From Procambarus clarkii (lineage: Eukaryota > Arthropoda > Malacostraca > Decapoda > Cambaridae), in NCBI RefSeq assembly GCF_040958095.1, contig NC_091193.1:21647047-21711046 (forward strand): a DNA stretch of 64,000 nt, in the 5' to 3' direction. The notes under the pieces were generated by a model that made no database searches, had not been told where the DNA came from, and was given only the letters and a program-made list of their open reading frames with translations. A program made the translations under genes and the position numbers. This document shows positions 1-12,700 of this stretch, piece by piece. The stretch's first letter is position 1, and each line of letters begins with the position of its first letter.

Positions 1-13
1 TAAATAAATAAAT

Positions 14-110
14 GCTGCTAGGTGGCCAGAGACATCGGGTGAAAAAAAATCGTTTCCCAAACGCTTCTGTCCTACCCTCAGGGTATTGAGCCCGGGGCCG
101 TACGGGTGTG
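14..110 (-). repeat. SINE-like fragment, decapod tRNA-derived type
   Basis: The stretch reads like a reversed tRNA-derived SINE tail: a 'tgctaggtggccagagacatcgg' type block, an A-run, then a block ending in 'gagcccgggg'. A better copy lies at 15295-15500. Family membership is from recall of common decapod repeats. The rest of 1-515 shows nothing I can identify. Confidence 0.4.
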
Positions 111-513
111 GCCGGACTTAACGTGGTACAAGCTGCCTCAGGAAGACCACTGTGTTAGTGTGGTGTTGAAGGTGTTTGTAAACATGTGGTCATTGTTACG
201 GGCGGCGACTGCTGCCTCACCGCTCCTCTGACACCACATCCACGGCGGAGAGACCTGATTGGTGTTGGCCTTAGTGACAACACCAATTAAGTGATTACGA
301 GTGATTAAGGTAATTATTGATTTGATTGTTACTGTCGGTGGGACAGAAGGATATGGGACGTGACGTAAAGTTGTTATTGCCGTGAATTAATAAGTAAAAT
401 TGTTGAATAAATTGTTATTGTGGCAAAAGTGTCATTCCGTCAACCACCTTTGATGAGTAAAATAGCTCGGATTTCAGTCGAACTTCGGTGGAACTTCGGT
501 TTCAACCCTTTTA

Positions 514-610
514 CCCTGTCGTAGCTCAGTCGATTAAGGCAGTGTCTGAGATGCTCCCGGACGCAGGTTCGAATCCTCGTCACGGCCCTTGTGGATTTGT
601 TCATTTGATG
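514..610 (+). repeat. tRNA-derived SINE, copy 1
   Basis: An A-box-like 'tagctcagtcgattaaggc' is followed by a B-box 'ggttcgaatcc' and the tail 'cacggcccttgtggatttgtt'. The spacing fits an internal RNA polymerase III promoter, but there is no complete tRNA cloverleaf. A second copy with the same tail is at 46909-46998, so this is a dispersed SINE and not a tRNA gene. I see nothing identifiable in 610-1070. Confidence 0.7.
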
Positions 611-1072
611 CATCACGTTAGTGTGATCTCTGTGTGTAATCTTTGATGAGTACTGACCTGTTAATATGCTCTACTTCAGCTACTTCTAAAGTCTTGAATT
701 TAACTGGTTTAAGCTCTGGGATGAAGCCCAACAGCTTCAAACACTGAATTTGTTTGTTACTTGGTGTTAGAACCCATTTGCTACTCTCTTAGGTTGCTTA
801 TGCAATTGAGGAGCTGTAACGACCTAGTGATTGGAGGACCAAGTAATTGGACCTCGGCGTTTGCTCTCGCCTTCCCTAGTTTAGTCATTTCACTCACCCG
901 CTCTGGGGCAGAGAAGTGTTGCTGATACAAGGCAATCATCTCACATCTGGCACCACAATGTGAGACTAGGCTTGTGTGAGAAATTGATCTATTCATATAT
1001 ACAAACACATATAGATGAGTACACATACACCCAACCATGTGTTGCAACTGCAATCGATAAACAAAACCAACT

Positions 1073-1432
1073 TGTCCTCTTACAAATTACGTCTGAATTT
1101 GGCCGTTTACTCGTATGGCCGAAAATGGACGTAATTTGAAAATTTAAAAAAATTTAAAATAAATTTGGGATTTTTTTTACAAAACAGTAAGTTAAGGGTC
1201 CTCTGATAGGTTAGGAGGGCAGGAAATTCTCCTAAAGTTTCAAAACGTCATGAAAAACGTTAAATGAAAGTTTCCTCTCCTATCCTAACCAAGTGAGCCG
1301 GAGAACCCAAACAGAAAACGGGACAGTACCACACTTTCGTGAGCCGATTTCATGTCAATTACGGTCCACTCTTGGCCAAAGCTCGCATACGAGCGGAAAG
1401 CGACGTTATTTTTAAGAAGCCGGGTTGCACAC
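1073..1432. mobile_element. MITE-like element, family 'GTCCTCTTA', copy 1
   Basis: The left end 'tgtcctcttacaaattacgtc' and the right end, read in reverse ('gcaacccggcttctta..ataacgtcg'), form imperfect terminal inverted repeats. Internal blocks (cctctgataggttaggagggc; gagccggagaa) recur in reverse orientation at 57640-57905. No transposase is encoded, so it is probably a non-autonomous DNA element. Confidence 0.55.
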
Positions 1433-1828
1433 CGACGATGACTCGAGTTCGTTGAGAGTTCGTGGAAGCGGCACGTGATCCCGCCAAACCCCCCCTGCCC
1501 GGAGCCTCTACCCCGGTACCCTCACAACTTTGCCCAGTGCTCGGCCAGGGTCTAACACCTCTCAGAAAAGAATGTACCTTTCTACATCACTTCTACTCTA
1601 TAAACAAAACTTAATTCAATATAACCTAACCCAGTCCATTGTAAGGTGCATGAGCAGCTCAGGAGGAGGGGGGGAGGGGAAGGGGTGTGGAGGTGGTGCT
1701 TGAGCAGCTCGGCGGGGGTAGGGGGGGGGAGGGTGGAGGTGCCTCAGACAGAGGAGATTTAAAGGTCAACTCTAATACCACAAAATTTCCGTACGAATAC
1801 CTCACTACACCATGTTGCACCACACTTC

Positions 1829-1930
1829 ACTCTCCACCACCACACTTCACTCTCCACCACCACACTTCACTCTCCACCACCACACTTCACTCTCCACCAC
1901 CACACTTCACTGTCCACCACGACACTATAC
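1829..1930. repeat. 20-bp minisatellite, about 5 copies
   Basis: Tandem units of 'cacacttcactctccaccac' with a few substitutions in the last copies. The surrounding 1440-1980 holds G-rich and C-rich runs and nothing gene-like. Confidence 0.85.
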
Positions 1931-1980
1931 TATCCACCACCACTTGTTGTATACACCACCACCCCACTATACTATAATAT

Positions 1981-2838
1981 AGGAGAATCCATGGTTCAAC
2001 CAGGAGTGTAAGGTAGCGAAGCAATTGAGTACAAGAACATGGAGTAACTACAGGAACAACAGAACACCGGAGAGCAGGGAGAGATACCAGAAGGCCAGGA
2101 ATGAGTTCCTCAGAGTGAGGAGGGAAGCAGAGAGACAGTATGAAAATGACATCGCGAGTAAAGTCAAGATCCAACCAAAGCTGCTCCATACCCACATCAG
2201 GAAGAAAACAGCAGTGAAGGAACAAGTGATAAACTGAGATAAGAGGAGAACAGATACACAGAGAATGACAAGGAGGTGTGTGTGTAGAACTCGACAAGAT
2301 ATTCCAGGAGGTCTACCAATTGAACAAGGAGAAGCCCCTGCACTAAATGAGGAGGCAAACCAAGCAACCTTGGAGGAATTTGACCTCATCAGTGATGAGG
2401 TCAAGAGGAATCTGTTGGAGCTGAATGTGACAAAGGCTGTTGAGTCTGACAGAATCTCGCCGTGGATACTAAAAGAAGGTGCAGAAGCACTATGCGTGTC
2501 ACTCTCTATGGTGTATAACAGGAAACCTACTGGAAAGCTGGAAGACAGCTAATGTAGTCCCATTATACAAAAAGGGCAGCAGGCAAGAGGCACTGAACTA
2601 CAGGCCAGTTTCCTTAACTTATATACTACGCAAGGTGATGGAGAAGATCGTGAGGAAAAGGCTCGTAGAGCATCTGGAGGGAAATAGCTTTGCAACACAC
2701 CACCAACATGGGTTCAGAGATGGTAAATCGTGCCTCACAGGTTTAATAGAATTCAATGACCAAGCAAGAAAAATTAGACAAGAAAGAGAAGGGCAGGCAG
2801 ATTGCCTTTTCTTGGACTATCAGAAAGCCATTAAAAGC
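1981..2838 (+). mobile_element. CR1/Jockey-type LINE reverse-transcriptase fragment (broken)
   Basis: Plus-strand frames spell segments typical of CR1/Jockey reverse transcriptases: 'SRERYQKARNEFLRVRREAE', then 'TANVVPLYKKGSRQEALNYR' followed by PVSLT, and 'HQHGFRDGKSCLTGLIEF'. These belong to the fingers/palm start of the polymerase. The frame changes several times and stops interrupt it (for example TGA at about 2235). The catalytic YxDD region is missing because the sequence ends just after 'LFLDYQKA'. It is a 5'- and 3'-truncated relic. I cannot identify 2840-3526. Confidence 0.8.
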
Positions 2839-3526
2839 ACCCATTGTATTAATGATTAAGTTTGCAAATAAACTACTGTTAAGCTTGATGCGGTGTTTCC
2901 GTTGAACCACTTCTGAATACTGCCAACTATTTACTCAAGCCTTCAGCTCCAGGTGTCTCCAACACCGAGTTGCCTGTTATTCACTAAACTATAAATGTGA
3001 TGAGGACCCTAGGAGTGCCTTAAAGTGTTGCAAGCATTGAGGAGATTCCCACGACCAGGTGAGGCTAGTCTGAGAAGAGACCCTCAAGGACTCTAACTCG
3101 ACCTTGCTCCCAGGCCCTGTACGGTTGCTCTCGTATTTTCTCTGCTGGATTCCGACAGCTTGGTGAAGCGTCTGCCACGTGTACCTTGGTGACGTACGCA
3201 TAGCAGGCGGGAAAAGCAAAGTAGAGAACCCCACATTATTATTACCTTGTTTTTAAACCAGTATTTACCCAGGTCTTATAATATGCATTGTTTATATTAT
3301 AATATTCTATATTATGTAGTTATATTTAACATGTTATTGACCGTGAAGGGGAGTGTACCCAGTGTTGCCAGTCACGGTGGAGACCAGAGGGGGAGATCAG
3401 CCAAGTAGTCCGGCACCTCACTATTGATCCCGGTGTATGGTAACACTGAGTCTGCTCCGTCAGCCTACCAGCGGTCCTCAAACGTTTCCGCGGGAGACAC
3501 GTTCGTGCATGTAAGCTTACGTACAT

Positions 3527-4172
3527 GCCCTCACCTAGTTGTGCTTGCGGGGGTTGAGCTCTGGCTCTTTGGTCCCGCCTCTCAACTGTCAATCAACTGA
3601 TGTACTGATTCCTGAGCCTACTGGGCTCTATCATATTTACATTTGAAACTGTGTATGGTGTCAGCCTCCACCACATCACTGCCTAATGTATTCCACCTGT
3701 TAACTACTCTGACACTGAAAAAGTTCTTTCTAACGTCCCTGTGGCTCATTTGGGTACACGGTCTCCACCTGTGTCCCCTTGTTCGCGTACCACCCGTGTT
3801 AAACAGTTTATTCTTATCTACCCTGTCAATTCCTCTGAGAATTTTGTAGGTAGCGATCATGTCTCTCCTTACTCTTCTGCCTTGCACTGTCGTGAGGTGC
3901 AATTCCCGCAGCCTTTCCTCGTAACTCATGCCTCTTAGTTCTGGGACTAGCCTAGTGGCATACCTCTTAACTTTTTCCAGCTTCGTCTTGTGCTTGGCAA
4001 GGTACGGGCTCCATGCTAGGGCTGCATACTCCAGGATTGGTTTTACATACGTGGTATACAAGGGTCTGGATGATTCCTTACACAGGTTCCTGAAGGCAGT
4101 TCTGGCGTTAGCCATCCTTGCATACGCCGCTGATGGTATTTTTTTGATGTGGGCTTCAGGAGACCATGTAAG
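3527..4172 (-). mobile_element. CR1/Jockey-type LINE 3' end
   Basis: On the minus strand an open stretch ending near 3618 encodes the C-terminal region of a CR1-type reverse transcriptase: 'TTYVKPILEYAALAWSPYLA', 'LEKVKRYATRLVPELRGMSY', 'TGGTRTRGHRWRP' and 'RVVNRWNTLGSDVVEADT'. Downstream (lower coordinates) is the 3' tail 'ctcacctagttgtgcttgcg', which recurs at 8700-8790, 47288 and 53768. Only the thumb/C-terminal part and the 3' UTR remain, as expected for a 5'-truncated LINE insertion. Confidence 0.85.
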
Positions 4173-4262
4173 ACTACGTACATGTAGATATGTGCATGTA
4201 TTTAGACATGCTATACATATAAACATTGATGAGTAAATATATTTGTATTTATTTTTATCGTA

Positions 4263-4264
<2 letters not shown>

Positions 4265-4340
<76 letters not shown>
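4265..4340. repeat. (TA)n microsatellite
   Basis: An uninterrupted TA run directly abutting the palindromic element at 4341. Confidence 0.95.
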
Positions 4341-4345
<5 letters not shown>

Positions 4346-4722
4346 GTACCTAGTAGCCAGAACGCACTTCTCAGCCTACTATGCAAGGCCCGATTTGCCT
4401 AATATGCCAAGTTTTCCTGAATTAATATTTTTTCTTTCATTTTTTTCTTATGAAATGATAAAGCTACCCATTTCATTATGTATGAGGTCAATTTTTTTTA
4501 TTGGAGTTAAAATTAACGTAGATATATGACCGAACCTAACCAACCCTACCTAACCTAACCTATCTTTATAGGTTAGGTTAGGTTAGGTAGCCGAAAAAGT
4601 TAGGTTAGGTTAGGTTAGGTAGGTTAGGTAGTCGAAAAACAATTAATTCGTGAAAACTTGGCTTATTAGGCAAATCGGGCCTTGCATAGTAGGCTGAGAA
4701 GTGAGTTCTGGCTACTAGGTAC

Positions 4723-4727
<5 letters not shown>
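4341..4727. mobile_element. Palindromic MITE with TTAGG tracts, copy A
   Basis: The element starts 'atgtcgtacctagtagccag' and ends in the reverse complement '..ctggctactaggtacgacat'. Terminal inverted repeats extend for about 75 bp (through 'cttctcagcctactatgcaa' and 'gatttgcctaat'). The centre holds inverted tracts of the arthropod telomere repeat, 'taacctaacc..' and 'ggttaggttaggtt..'. It sits inside a (TA)n array on both sides. No protein is encoded. Copy B (60978-61360) is almost the same length. Confidence 0.8.
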
Positions 4728-4817
<90 letters not shown>

Positions 4818-4880
4818 TTTATTTATATAAGTTGAATACATAGTATATAATATACGTATATATACATACGTATATTTACG

Positions 4881-4960
<80 letters not shown>
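4728..4960. repeat. (TA)n arrays with a short AT-rich interruption
   Basis: TA runs at about 4728-4810 and 4884-4959, separated by about 70 bp of AT-rich sequence. Apparent long 'YIYIYI' reading frames here are artefacts of the repeat. Confidence 0.95.
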
Positions 4961-4962
<2 letters not shown>

Positions 4963-5202
4963 TGCAGACATACATACATTGACGCATATAACCATATACA
5001 TAGTCACTGATAGGCAGTCACTCATGGAGTTGCGCCGTGGTGAAGCCACTTCAGACCAGGCCGACACCAGAGCGCAACTCCATTGTCTCCTGAGACTGAT
5101 AGATGCCTACTTTCATAGGCATACAGAAATATATACTGTACACACATATATGCAAGCATACATAGCGTCTGCTATGTATGAAGACGCCTACATACACACA
5201 CA

Positions 5203-5305
5203 CCAGGTAACGTTGTGTTCCAGTCAAGTAGCGTTGTGTTCCAATCAGGTACCGTTGTGTTCCAATCAGGTACCGTTGTGTTCCAATCAGGTACCGTTGT
5301 GTTGC
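5203..5305. repeat. 21-bp minisatellite, about 5 copies
   Basis: Units of 'gttgtgttccaatcaggtacc' begin at 5212, 5233, 5254, 5275 and 5296. A perfect 22-bp palindrome, 'gattgggattt' plus its complement, follows at 5379-5400. Confidence 0.9.
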
Positions 5306-5638
5306 AATACCAGAGGCTTAGAGCCCCCGCAGGAATATTCCTGTCAAAACAAATCATAATCACACACGTTGGGATTTGGATTGGGATTTAAATCCCAATC
5401 AGTTCGCATCCCACTTACGATCCTCGTATGAAGTGTAGGGTGGTGTGGGTCGGTGGGGGGCTTGCCCTACCTCAGTCAGATCATGCAAGATAAGTGAACA
5501 TTACTATGACACCAGCGACCCTCCCCCTCCCCCCCCCAACCCCCCCAACCCACGCCCCTATCCTCCAGACGCCCGTCTCGCGCCTCTGAACGAAACGCGT
5601 CGTATACGTGTGTGGTTCTGGACGCCGCTGTTGGCCGG

Positions 5639-5674
5639 TATATAGAAAGACTCCTCGTCAGGAGAGTCATTCCG
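5639..5674 (+). promoter_or_regulatory. Predicted core promoter of the SLC46-type gene
   Basis: A TATA-box match (TATATAGA, 5639-5646) lies about 29 bp before an initiator-like TCATTCC (5668-5674). This is the usual spacing for a focused arthropod promoter. The predicted 5' UTR (about 130 bp) then leads to the ATG at 5800. The site is inferred from sequence only. Confidence 0.5.
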
Positions 5675-5799
5675 CGGACCTCTCCGGCGTGACACAGCGG
5701 GCTTCCTGCGTCAGCGACTCTCCGGTGTTCCGTCTGGCGGTGTTGTACCTTCTGGGTGAATACAGGCGTCTCGGAGGATAATAACAGAGGTGTATAGTC

Positions 5800-8700
5800 A
5801 TGGAGGCTGACTCTGCTGCTAATGTAAGTCGGTGATCTATGATTTGGTGTTGGTTGTATTGATTGGTGTTGTGGGTGAGGTGTTGTACACTGGTGTTGTG
5901 TAGTACGCTGTTGTGTTGTATTCTTCGGTGTTATGGTTGTAATGGCTGGCATTGTTATATAAGTAATATTTAATGGTGAAGGCGTAGACTACATAGAATG
6001 GTACAATATTATGCCACTTATAAGTGAAGAACTTGTCCCTGTCCCGCACCTACGGGACCGGGACATGTAAGCCTATAGTTCATATATTCTCATATAGGCA
6101 GTCTCCTGAGACTGATGGATGCCTACTAAGAACTTGTAGACGTGTCGCAATGTCTGGCAACCGTAGAGACTGGTGGAAGGTATAGGAGCTATGTGGTGTG
6201 TGTTGTAGTGTTGTGTGTTGGTTGTAACTCTTGTGTTTGACTGGTTATGGTGATGAATGTGATGCCTGCTGCTGTGATGGTGTGGCATTATCACGATGAT
6301 TGGTTGTGGTGATAGTCTGGCAGTGTTGTGACTGGTAGTTGTGACGGTGGTGGTACACGAGCTCATCTTCACACACACACAGTCTGACACAGTAATTCGG
6401 GGTCAGTAATTCGACATTTTGGGGGGGGTGGTCACGTCGATATAAGCCAAACGTGAATCAATCACTCTGGTTACCTGTCCCCCGACACAATGAATTATTA
6501 TTATTATATGGTAAGCGTGTGAGTTGTAGGACGTCATAGTCTTAACGTGTGGACACTTTGGAGACTATACTTAACTCTGGACACCTTCAGGACACTATTG
6601 TGTCCTGTGAACCTTTTTGGCCACCATTGTAGTTCCAACATCACTAGTTCTTGCTCCAGGTCAATACTGAGAGGAGCAAGCATGTATGGCAGACAACTTT
6701 CTGCTCTAGTTGCTAATTTATGTCGTGTTGTGTTTGTCATATATGGCAGGCGATCCTCCTGTCTTGGTGGTACTAGTGGTGGCGACGAGCACCATAGTAC
6801 ATATACCGACATACAACGCAATTAGAAAGTAGAAATCGGACATATTCAATTTGGACAGACCGGAAAAATGTGTATTTATGTTACAAACTAAACTAACCTA
6901 ACGTTCCTAGGCCTAATACAAGCTACCTGAGGCCTGATATAGTACATATGTGTACTATAATAGGCCTAGGAATATTTAAGTTTTTATTTTAGCATAATTT
7001 TTTTCGGACTATAAAGTGAATAAAACAAAATTATTCGATCTAATTCCTTAGTACGTCAATATTTGTACTATGGTGCACATAGTTACATAAAGTACTATCT
7101 AAATAGGAGGACGGGTTGCAATTGATATATGGCGAGTCTGCCTCGCCCAGTCCCTGTCCCCAACAGACAAAGTACATTGATCAATACATTACTCTAGCAA
7201 CATACAATCACTTGTTGTTGTTTTTATAGATTCAGCTACTCGGGATAAGTTCTAAGTAGCACGGGCTATGGTGAGCCCGTGTTACAATCACTATGTTGTG
7301 CCGCCAAGTCACTAATAATAAAAATAATTCAGGAGAAGACACAAAGGGTTGATGAGATTACATAAGACTGGTATTTGTACACACTTGTCAAGCCACTAAC
7401 ACGCATAGTGCTTCGGGCACTATATAGTTGTGGTGACTTGGCTCTTTCTCTTGATAGTTCCCTTCCCATAGCGCTAACTTGTAAGCCTTAAAATACAAAG
7501 GAAATGCCTACTAAAGTATCTCTAAACAGAGGGGCGTACTGCCTCTCATTGCGCAATCTTTGCTAACTTTAGGGTTCGTACGTCGGGAGCCACTCTAAGT
7601 CCAGTTTAGTTACCCCATAAAGCTTACACGTTTTCTTTCTGCATAATACATATATTTATAACTCATTTTCTAAAATGAAAATACCTGTATCTACATTACT
7701 GTATAATGAGAGAAACATATATATAAAATAACAACTGTGGCTCTAATGTAACGAAAAAAAACAAAGCAACAACCTAGCCTAACCTATCCTGAGCCTAATA
7801 TAGTGCACCTATCATAATAGATCTATGTGTGTTCATATTAGGTCTATAGGCCCAGTGGACACAATACCCAGAGTACCAGTAATTCGACATTTAATGAGCA
7901 TTATCAACGCTGAATTGGTTATTCTGGAGGCTGACCGCTGGAATGCCTCACACCAGGCGGCTATATATAGTCACATATATCAGTCAAATGTATTCATCTT
8001 CCAACCGCATTTCATCATTTAATGTATCCTCCATTACACATTCTCATGACAACCTCATTTATGAGGGATCTAATTCAAGAGTTTATTATTATTAAAGCAC
8101 AAACGTAATGGCCAACATGGGTTTATTTAGAACTATAGGTTTTCTATGAATAAATAGCCTAGTTTAAATAATGATTTGCTGCTTAGAATGTTGTTGTTCA
8201 CCTCTGAAGGGTTTTCCAAGGCTACAAGTCACTCGTCAAGCAGGGAACAGTGCTGTGTATATATCCCTCATGGGTTATCTGCAAGATTAGATATTTGTAA
8301 GTTTGCACTGGAATTACCGTTGTGGATTTAGATATGAAAGGAATGATACTGACTATATCTATGGCATGTATTTTGAAAAGACAATCGATGTTCGTTCTTA
8401 AGCTCAAACCAACAATTACAAATATGTTTAAAATATACAAGAAAAGTTTGTATGTTCATATTATCTCTCTCTCTCTCCCTCTCTGTCTCTCAAAGAAACA
8501 ATTTATCCTATTCAAGCTTCATCTGCTGTTCCCAACCTCTCACTCTGGGCCACAGCAGTTCAAATATTTTCATATAGACACGCAGGAGATTCTTACATAC
8601 ACATACATACATGGAATGCATTAGGCAGTGATGTGGTCGAGGCAGACTCCATACACAGTTTCTACTGTAGACATGATAGAGCCCAATAGGCTCAGGAATC

Positions 8701-9640
8701 TACACCAGTTGATTGACAGTTGAGAGGCGGGACCAAAGAGCCAGAGCTCAACCCCCGCAAGCACACCCAGGTGAGTACATACATACATTTGGGCTTATAA
8801 ACATGTTCAATGTAAAATAATTCTGTGACGCGGTAAGTACTGCAGGTTGAAAAACTTTGTCTTGTGTCAAGTATTTCAGTGATAATTTACGATAACTCTG
8901 AAGTAGCACTGACATTTTTTGCTGTGATGTATTGTGTGGGATTGGCCGAGATGTTAATGTTTTAAAACACGGGAGTTTGTTGTAATAGATAAGGGGTTTT
9001 GGGGAGCCGAGGGGGGGGGGAGGGGCCCGAGTGCCTGTGAATGTTCAGTTAAGAGTTTCCTGCTACGTCGCTGAGCCGCTGTCTGCTCTCTTATTTCTCA
9101 AGTGTTGATTTAAAGTGTCATTTAGATCCGTCACTTTACCACAGTGGTGTAACGCACATCATGAAAGCTTTGTGGCTGGTTATCCACAAGCGATGAAGCT
9201 GTTCCCGACCCGGACACGTCAAGTGTTCATAGCTCTTTGTTGACATTGTTTTGACGGGATCCCGGGGCGGGATATTCAAACACATGAGAGGCAGAGAGGT
9301 GAGGCGAACACCCATGGTCACTCACGATGAGGTGAGTTCAGGTTGATTACTTCGGTATTACTTCGTTATTCTCATTCTGTGGGTGGTGGCAGACCAACCG
9401 CCCCCTCCGCTCACACACATATTTTCTTTCACTTACACTTATTTACTTTGACACATGCACTCTCATCACGCAGACATTCACTCGCTCACACATACAGTGC
9501 AGCGAGGAGTGGTTACAGTACAGCTGTAACTGTAGGAGTGGTGGAAACCAACTCAGTGCTCAGTTGTTAAATATAAAGAAGGGCACGACAAATCTGAGAA
9601 CAGGTATTGCATTAGGTTACGGATTTTCTAAATAAGGTGG

Positions 9641-9728
<88 letters not shown>

Positions 9729-12700
9729 TTTATTGTTCACACAACTGCATAGTTGTGTGAACAATAAAGTATAATTACTCACTGTGCAATAAGCACAGTG
9801 AGTATAGGTGATTATTATAGTCTGCTTCTCCTACTCCCTCGTTTGTTCTTCCCGGCGTCATGCCCTCCCTCTCTCCACACCCCCCCCCCCCTCCTCCCCA
9901 TCTCCCCAGGCACACGACATGATATCAATCATAAGACATTATTCTCGGAGCCTTGGCCTGAGTGAACAATTGTACACATGCACTCACATTGTTGAACTAC
10001 CAACTGATGGTTGCCCGTGGCGATGACTTGGACGTGTCGCATACCAACTGGACTTGATACCTGCTTGATGGGGTTCTGGGAGTTCTTCTACTCGCCAAGC
10101 CCGGCCTTGACTTGTAAGAATTTGGTCCACCAGGCTGTTGCTTGGAGCGGCCCGCTGAGTTTACTTTTTTCAGTACTTACCTGTCAGTGACTCTGGGGAA
10201 GTAATGCCTAACTCTTTATGCTCCGCCAACTATCATTGTTGTACATGTTGCATTATAATTTAGTTATCCTGACGTTCGAATTCTTTGTCAAGTCTGGCCT
10301 TAAAGTTTTGAGTGGAGGTGGTTCACACTCACTACCCACTTGTTCATACTTTCACACTAACCACACCCAAGCTATCAACCCAAACCTCTACCCACTACAA
10401 CTGACCTACTAATTATGTCTCGTCTATCCATTTTTTTGTTAATATACGTTCAAGAAATAAGTAGATGCCGTACTCTGTATTGCTATCAAACCATCAGTTG
10501 CTTTTAAAGTTTTAAATTTAATTAAAGTGTATATTATTGTTTTTGTAATTTTGAGTATATTTCACTGTTGTCACCTTGCAGACGTCACCGCTGCTGGGGC
10601 CCGTCGGTGTTATGTCGGGGGCGAGCATCACGGCCCGACAGGAGGAGGCGCGGGCGGGGAGGTGTCCCGACACACTCCCCGCACCTGGCAAGGCCTCGCC
10701 ACTCAGATCCTTCACCTCACTTGTCAAACAGGTACGATGCCTCACTCGTATGTTATCCCTCTCTGACATGTGAGGCCCTCACTTAATGTGTGACCGCTTC
10801 ATGACCTAGATAATCGTGATCCCTTCAAGATCTAGATGGCTCTGTTAATGTCGACATCTCTGGTTACAAAGCTTCTTGGCAATATCAAATTTACTTTTAA
10901 GGACATTGCTGCCGTGATTGTACACCTCTCTTTTACCTTACAGTAAACCATTGAGATAGTTAAATAACTCAAACGATAGTTAAATAACTCAAACGATAGT
11001 TAAATAACTCAAACTTAGGCAATGTTTGTCGAGAATCTCTGCACTTAGGCATCTTGACCATCACTACATGCATCGACAGGTGACGAGGAACGTTACGCTG
11101 GAGCCCATGTTGTTCCTGAAGATGATTGCAGAGGGCAACTATAAGGTGGTAGCAGACACACTCGAGATTGACCGAGTGTGTCGCATCAACCTCAACTTCA
11201 CACAGGAGGAGTGTGCCAACATGGACGATGGCAACCACACTGACGTCCAGGTGAGTCCTGTGCTCCCTGGCACCTTGTGAGTGTGTGTACTGGGCTCATG
11301 GAGTGCCTCCCTCCCCCGGCAGTCACTTAAAATCACTGCCTTTTTCTTTGTCCTTTTCAGCTGTCATAGTATTGGCAATGATATAGCTTAAATATATTAC
11401 CTTCTAAATGTTTAAAAAAACAACACCATTCCAATAATGATTGACTGTTGCTTTGATAACACATGATACCACTAGACAACAAGAGAATTTTTAAATCAAT
11501 TTTCTCTTATTTATGTCATTCAAGTTAAGACTAGTCACCTGTTTTTTTCAGATTGCTGTGCAGAAATTTGAGAACACCTTCAATTACAACCAGAGTTTAA
11601 TGGACAGCCTGATCCCGCTAGCTGTGGTGTTGTTCATGGGCTCCCTCAGTGACATCCATGGTCGTAGGCCACCCATGCTAGCTGTATTGGCAGGGTTTGT
11701 AGCTGTAGCTGCCGTCTACCTCTTAACCTCATTAAATTCTGCCTGGCCAGTCGAGGTGTTATATGCTGGCCCCTTGGCAGTAGACATCACCGGCTCGTGG
11801 GTCGTGTTTAACATGGCAGTGTACAGCTACGTGGCAGATATCACAACCCCTGAGACACGCACAAAGAGATTGGGAGTGTTGGATGCCTGTTGGTATCTGG
11901 GTGGGCCCTTGGGCCGTCTGATGGGAGGCTGGCTGTACCAAGTTGCAGGCTACCCTGTAGTCTTCTTTGTGTCTGGTATTTTATGGGCCTTCTGCTTCAT
12001 GTATGTGCTGCTGTTTGTGCCCGAGAGTGTTGACAAATCTGCCCGAAGAAGCAACACACAGGAGATGCAGGACGCTCGTCTGGGACCTCTACGGCATGTG
12101 GCAGCTCTGCTGAGGACAGCCTTCAAGCCCAGACCTGGACGTAACCGTATCTACCTTCTGATACTGTTGATTCTCAAACTCATGGTGTTTCTGGTGCAGG
12201 GCCATCAGATGTACCTGTGGGCCAGGCGTGTGCTAGGTTGGGGACCAGCCATATTTTCTACCTGGAGCAGCTTGGACTCTGTGGTGCACGAAGTGGGGAT
12301 GGTTGCCTATGTATGGTTGGCAGCAAGGTTCGGGCTGCACGACACCATAGTAGCTGCAGGTGGGCTGCTTTCCCTTGGGCTGTGGTCGGCGGTCCTGGCA
12401 TGCATCATGGGCCCTGGGACGTGGTGGCTGGTGGTGGTGGCTTCGCTGGTGGGCATGTTTGAACCTGCCATAGAACCGGCCATTAGGACCATGCTCACCA
12501 CAGTGGTAGGAGTGAGTGAAGCGGGCAGAGTTCTAGCACTTACGGGCCTCCTGGAGTCTGCCTGGTTCACGGTTGACCAGACCATCTACACTGCGCTCTA
12601 TAACGCCTATGTCGAGACATTCCCTCAGGTGAGTTTTGAGTTACAGTATGCATACAGACGGGTTGCTGCAGGTAGTGAATATATGCTCTATCCCCTAATA

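Noticed and set aside
514-610. Possible tRNA genes at 514, 13266, 46909 and 61750
   Set aside because: A- and B-box-like sequences are present, but acceptor stems and full cloverleaves are not, and copies repeat with shared non-tRNA tails. They are SINEs.
4265-4960. Open frames of alternating Tyr-Ile
   Set aside because: Translation of (TA)n microsatellites. The same applies at 13416-13544 and 61315-62125.
10527-10786. Alternative open frames overlapping the 10582-10731 exon
   Set aside because: Only the frame used matches SLC46 context and keeps phase 0 at both junctions.
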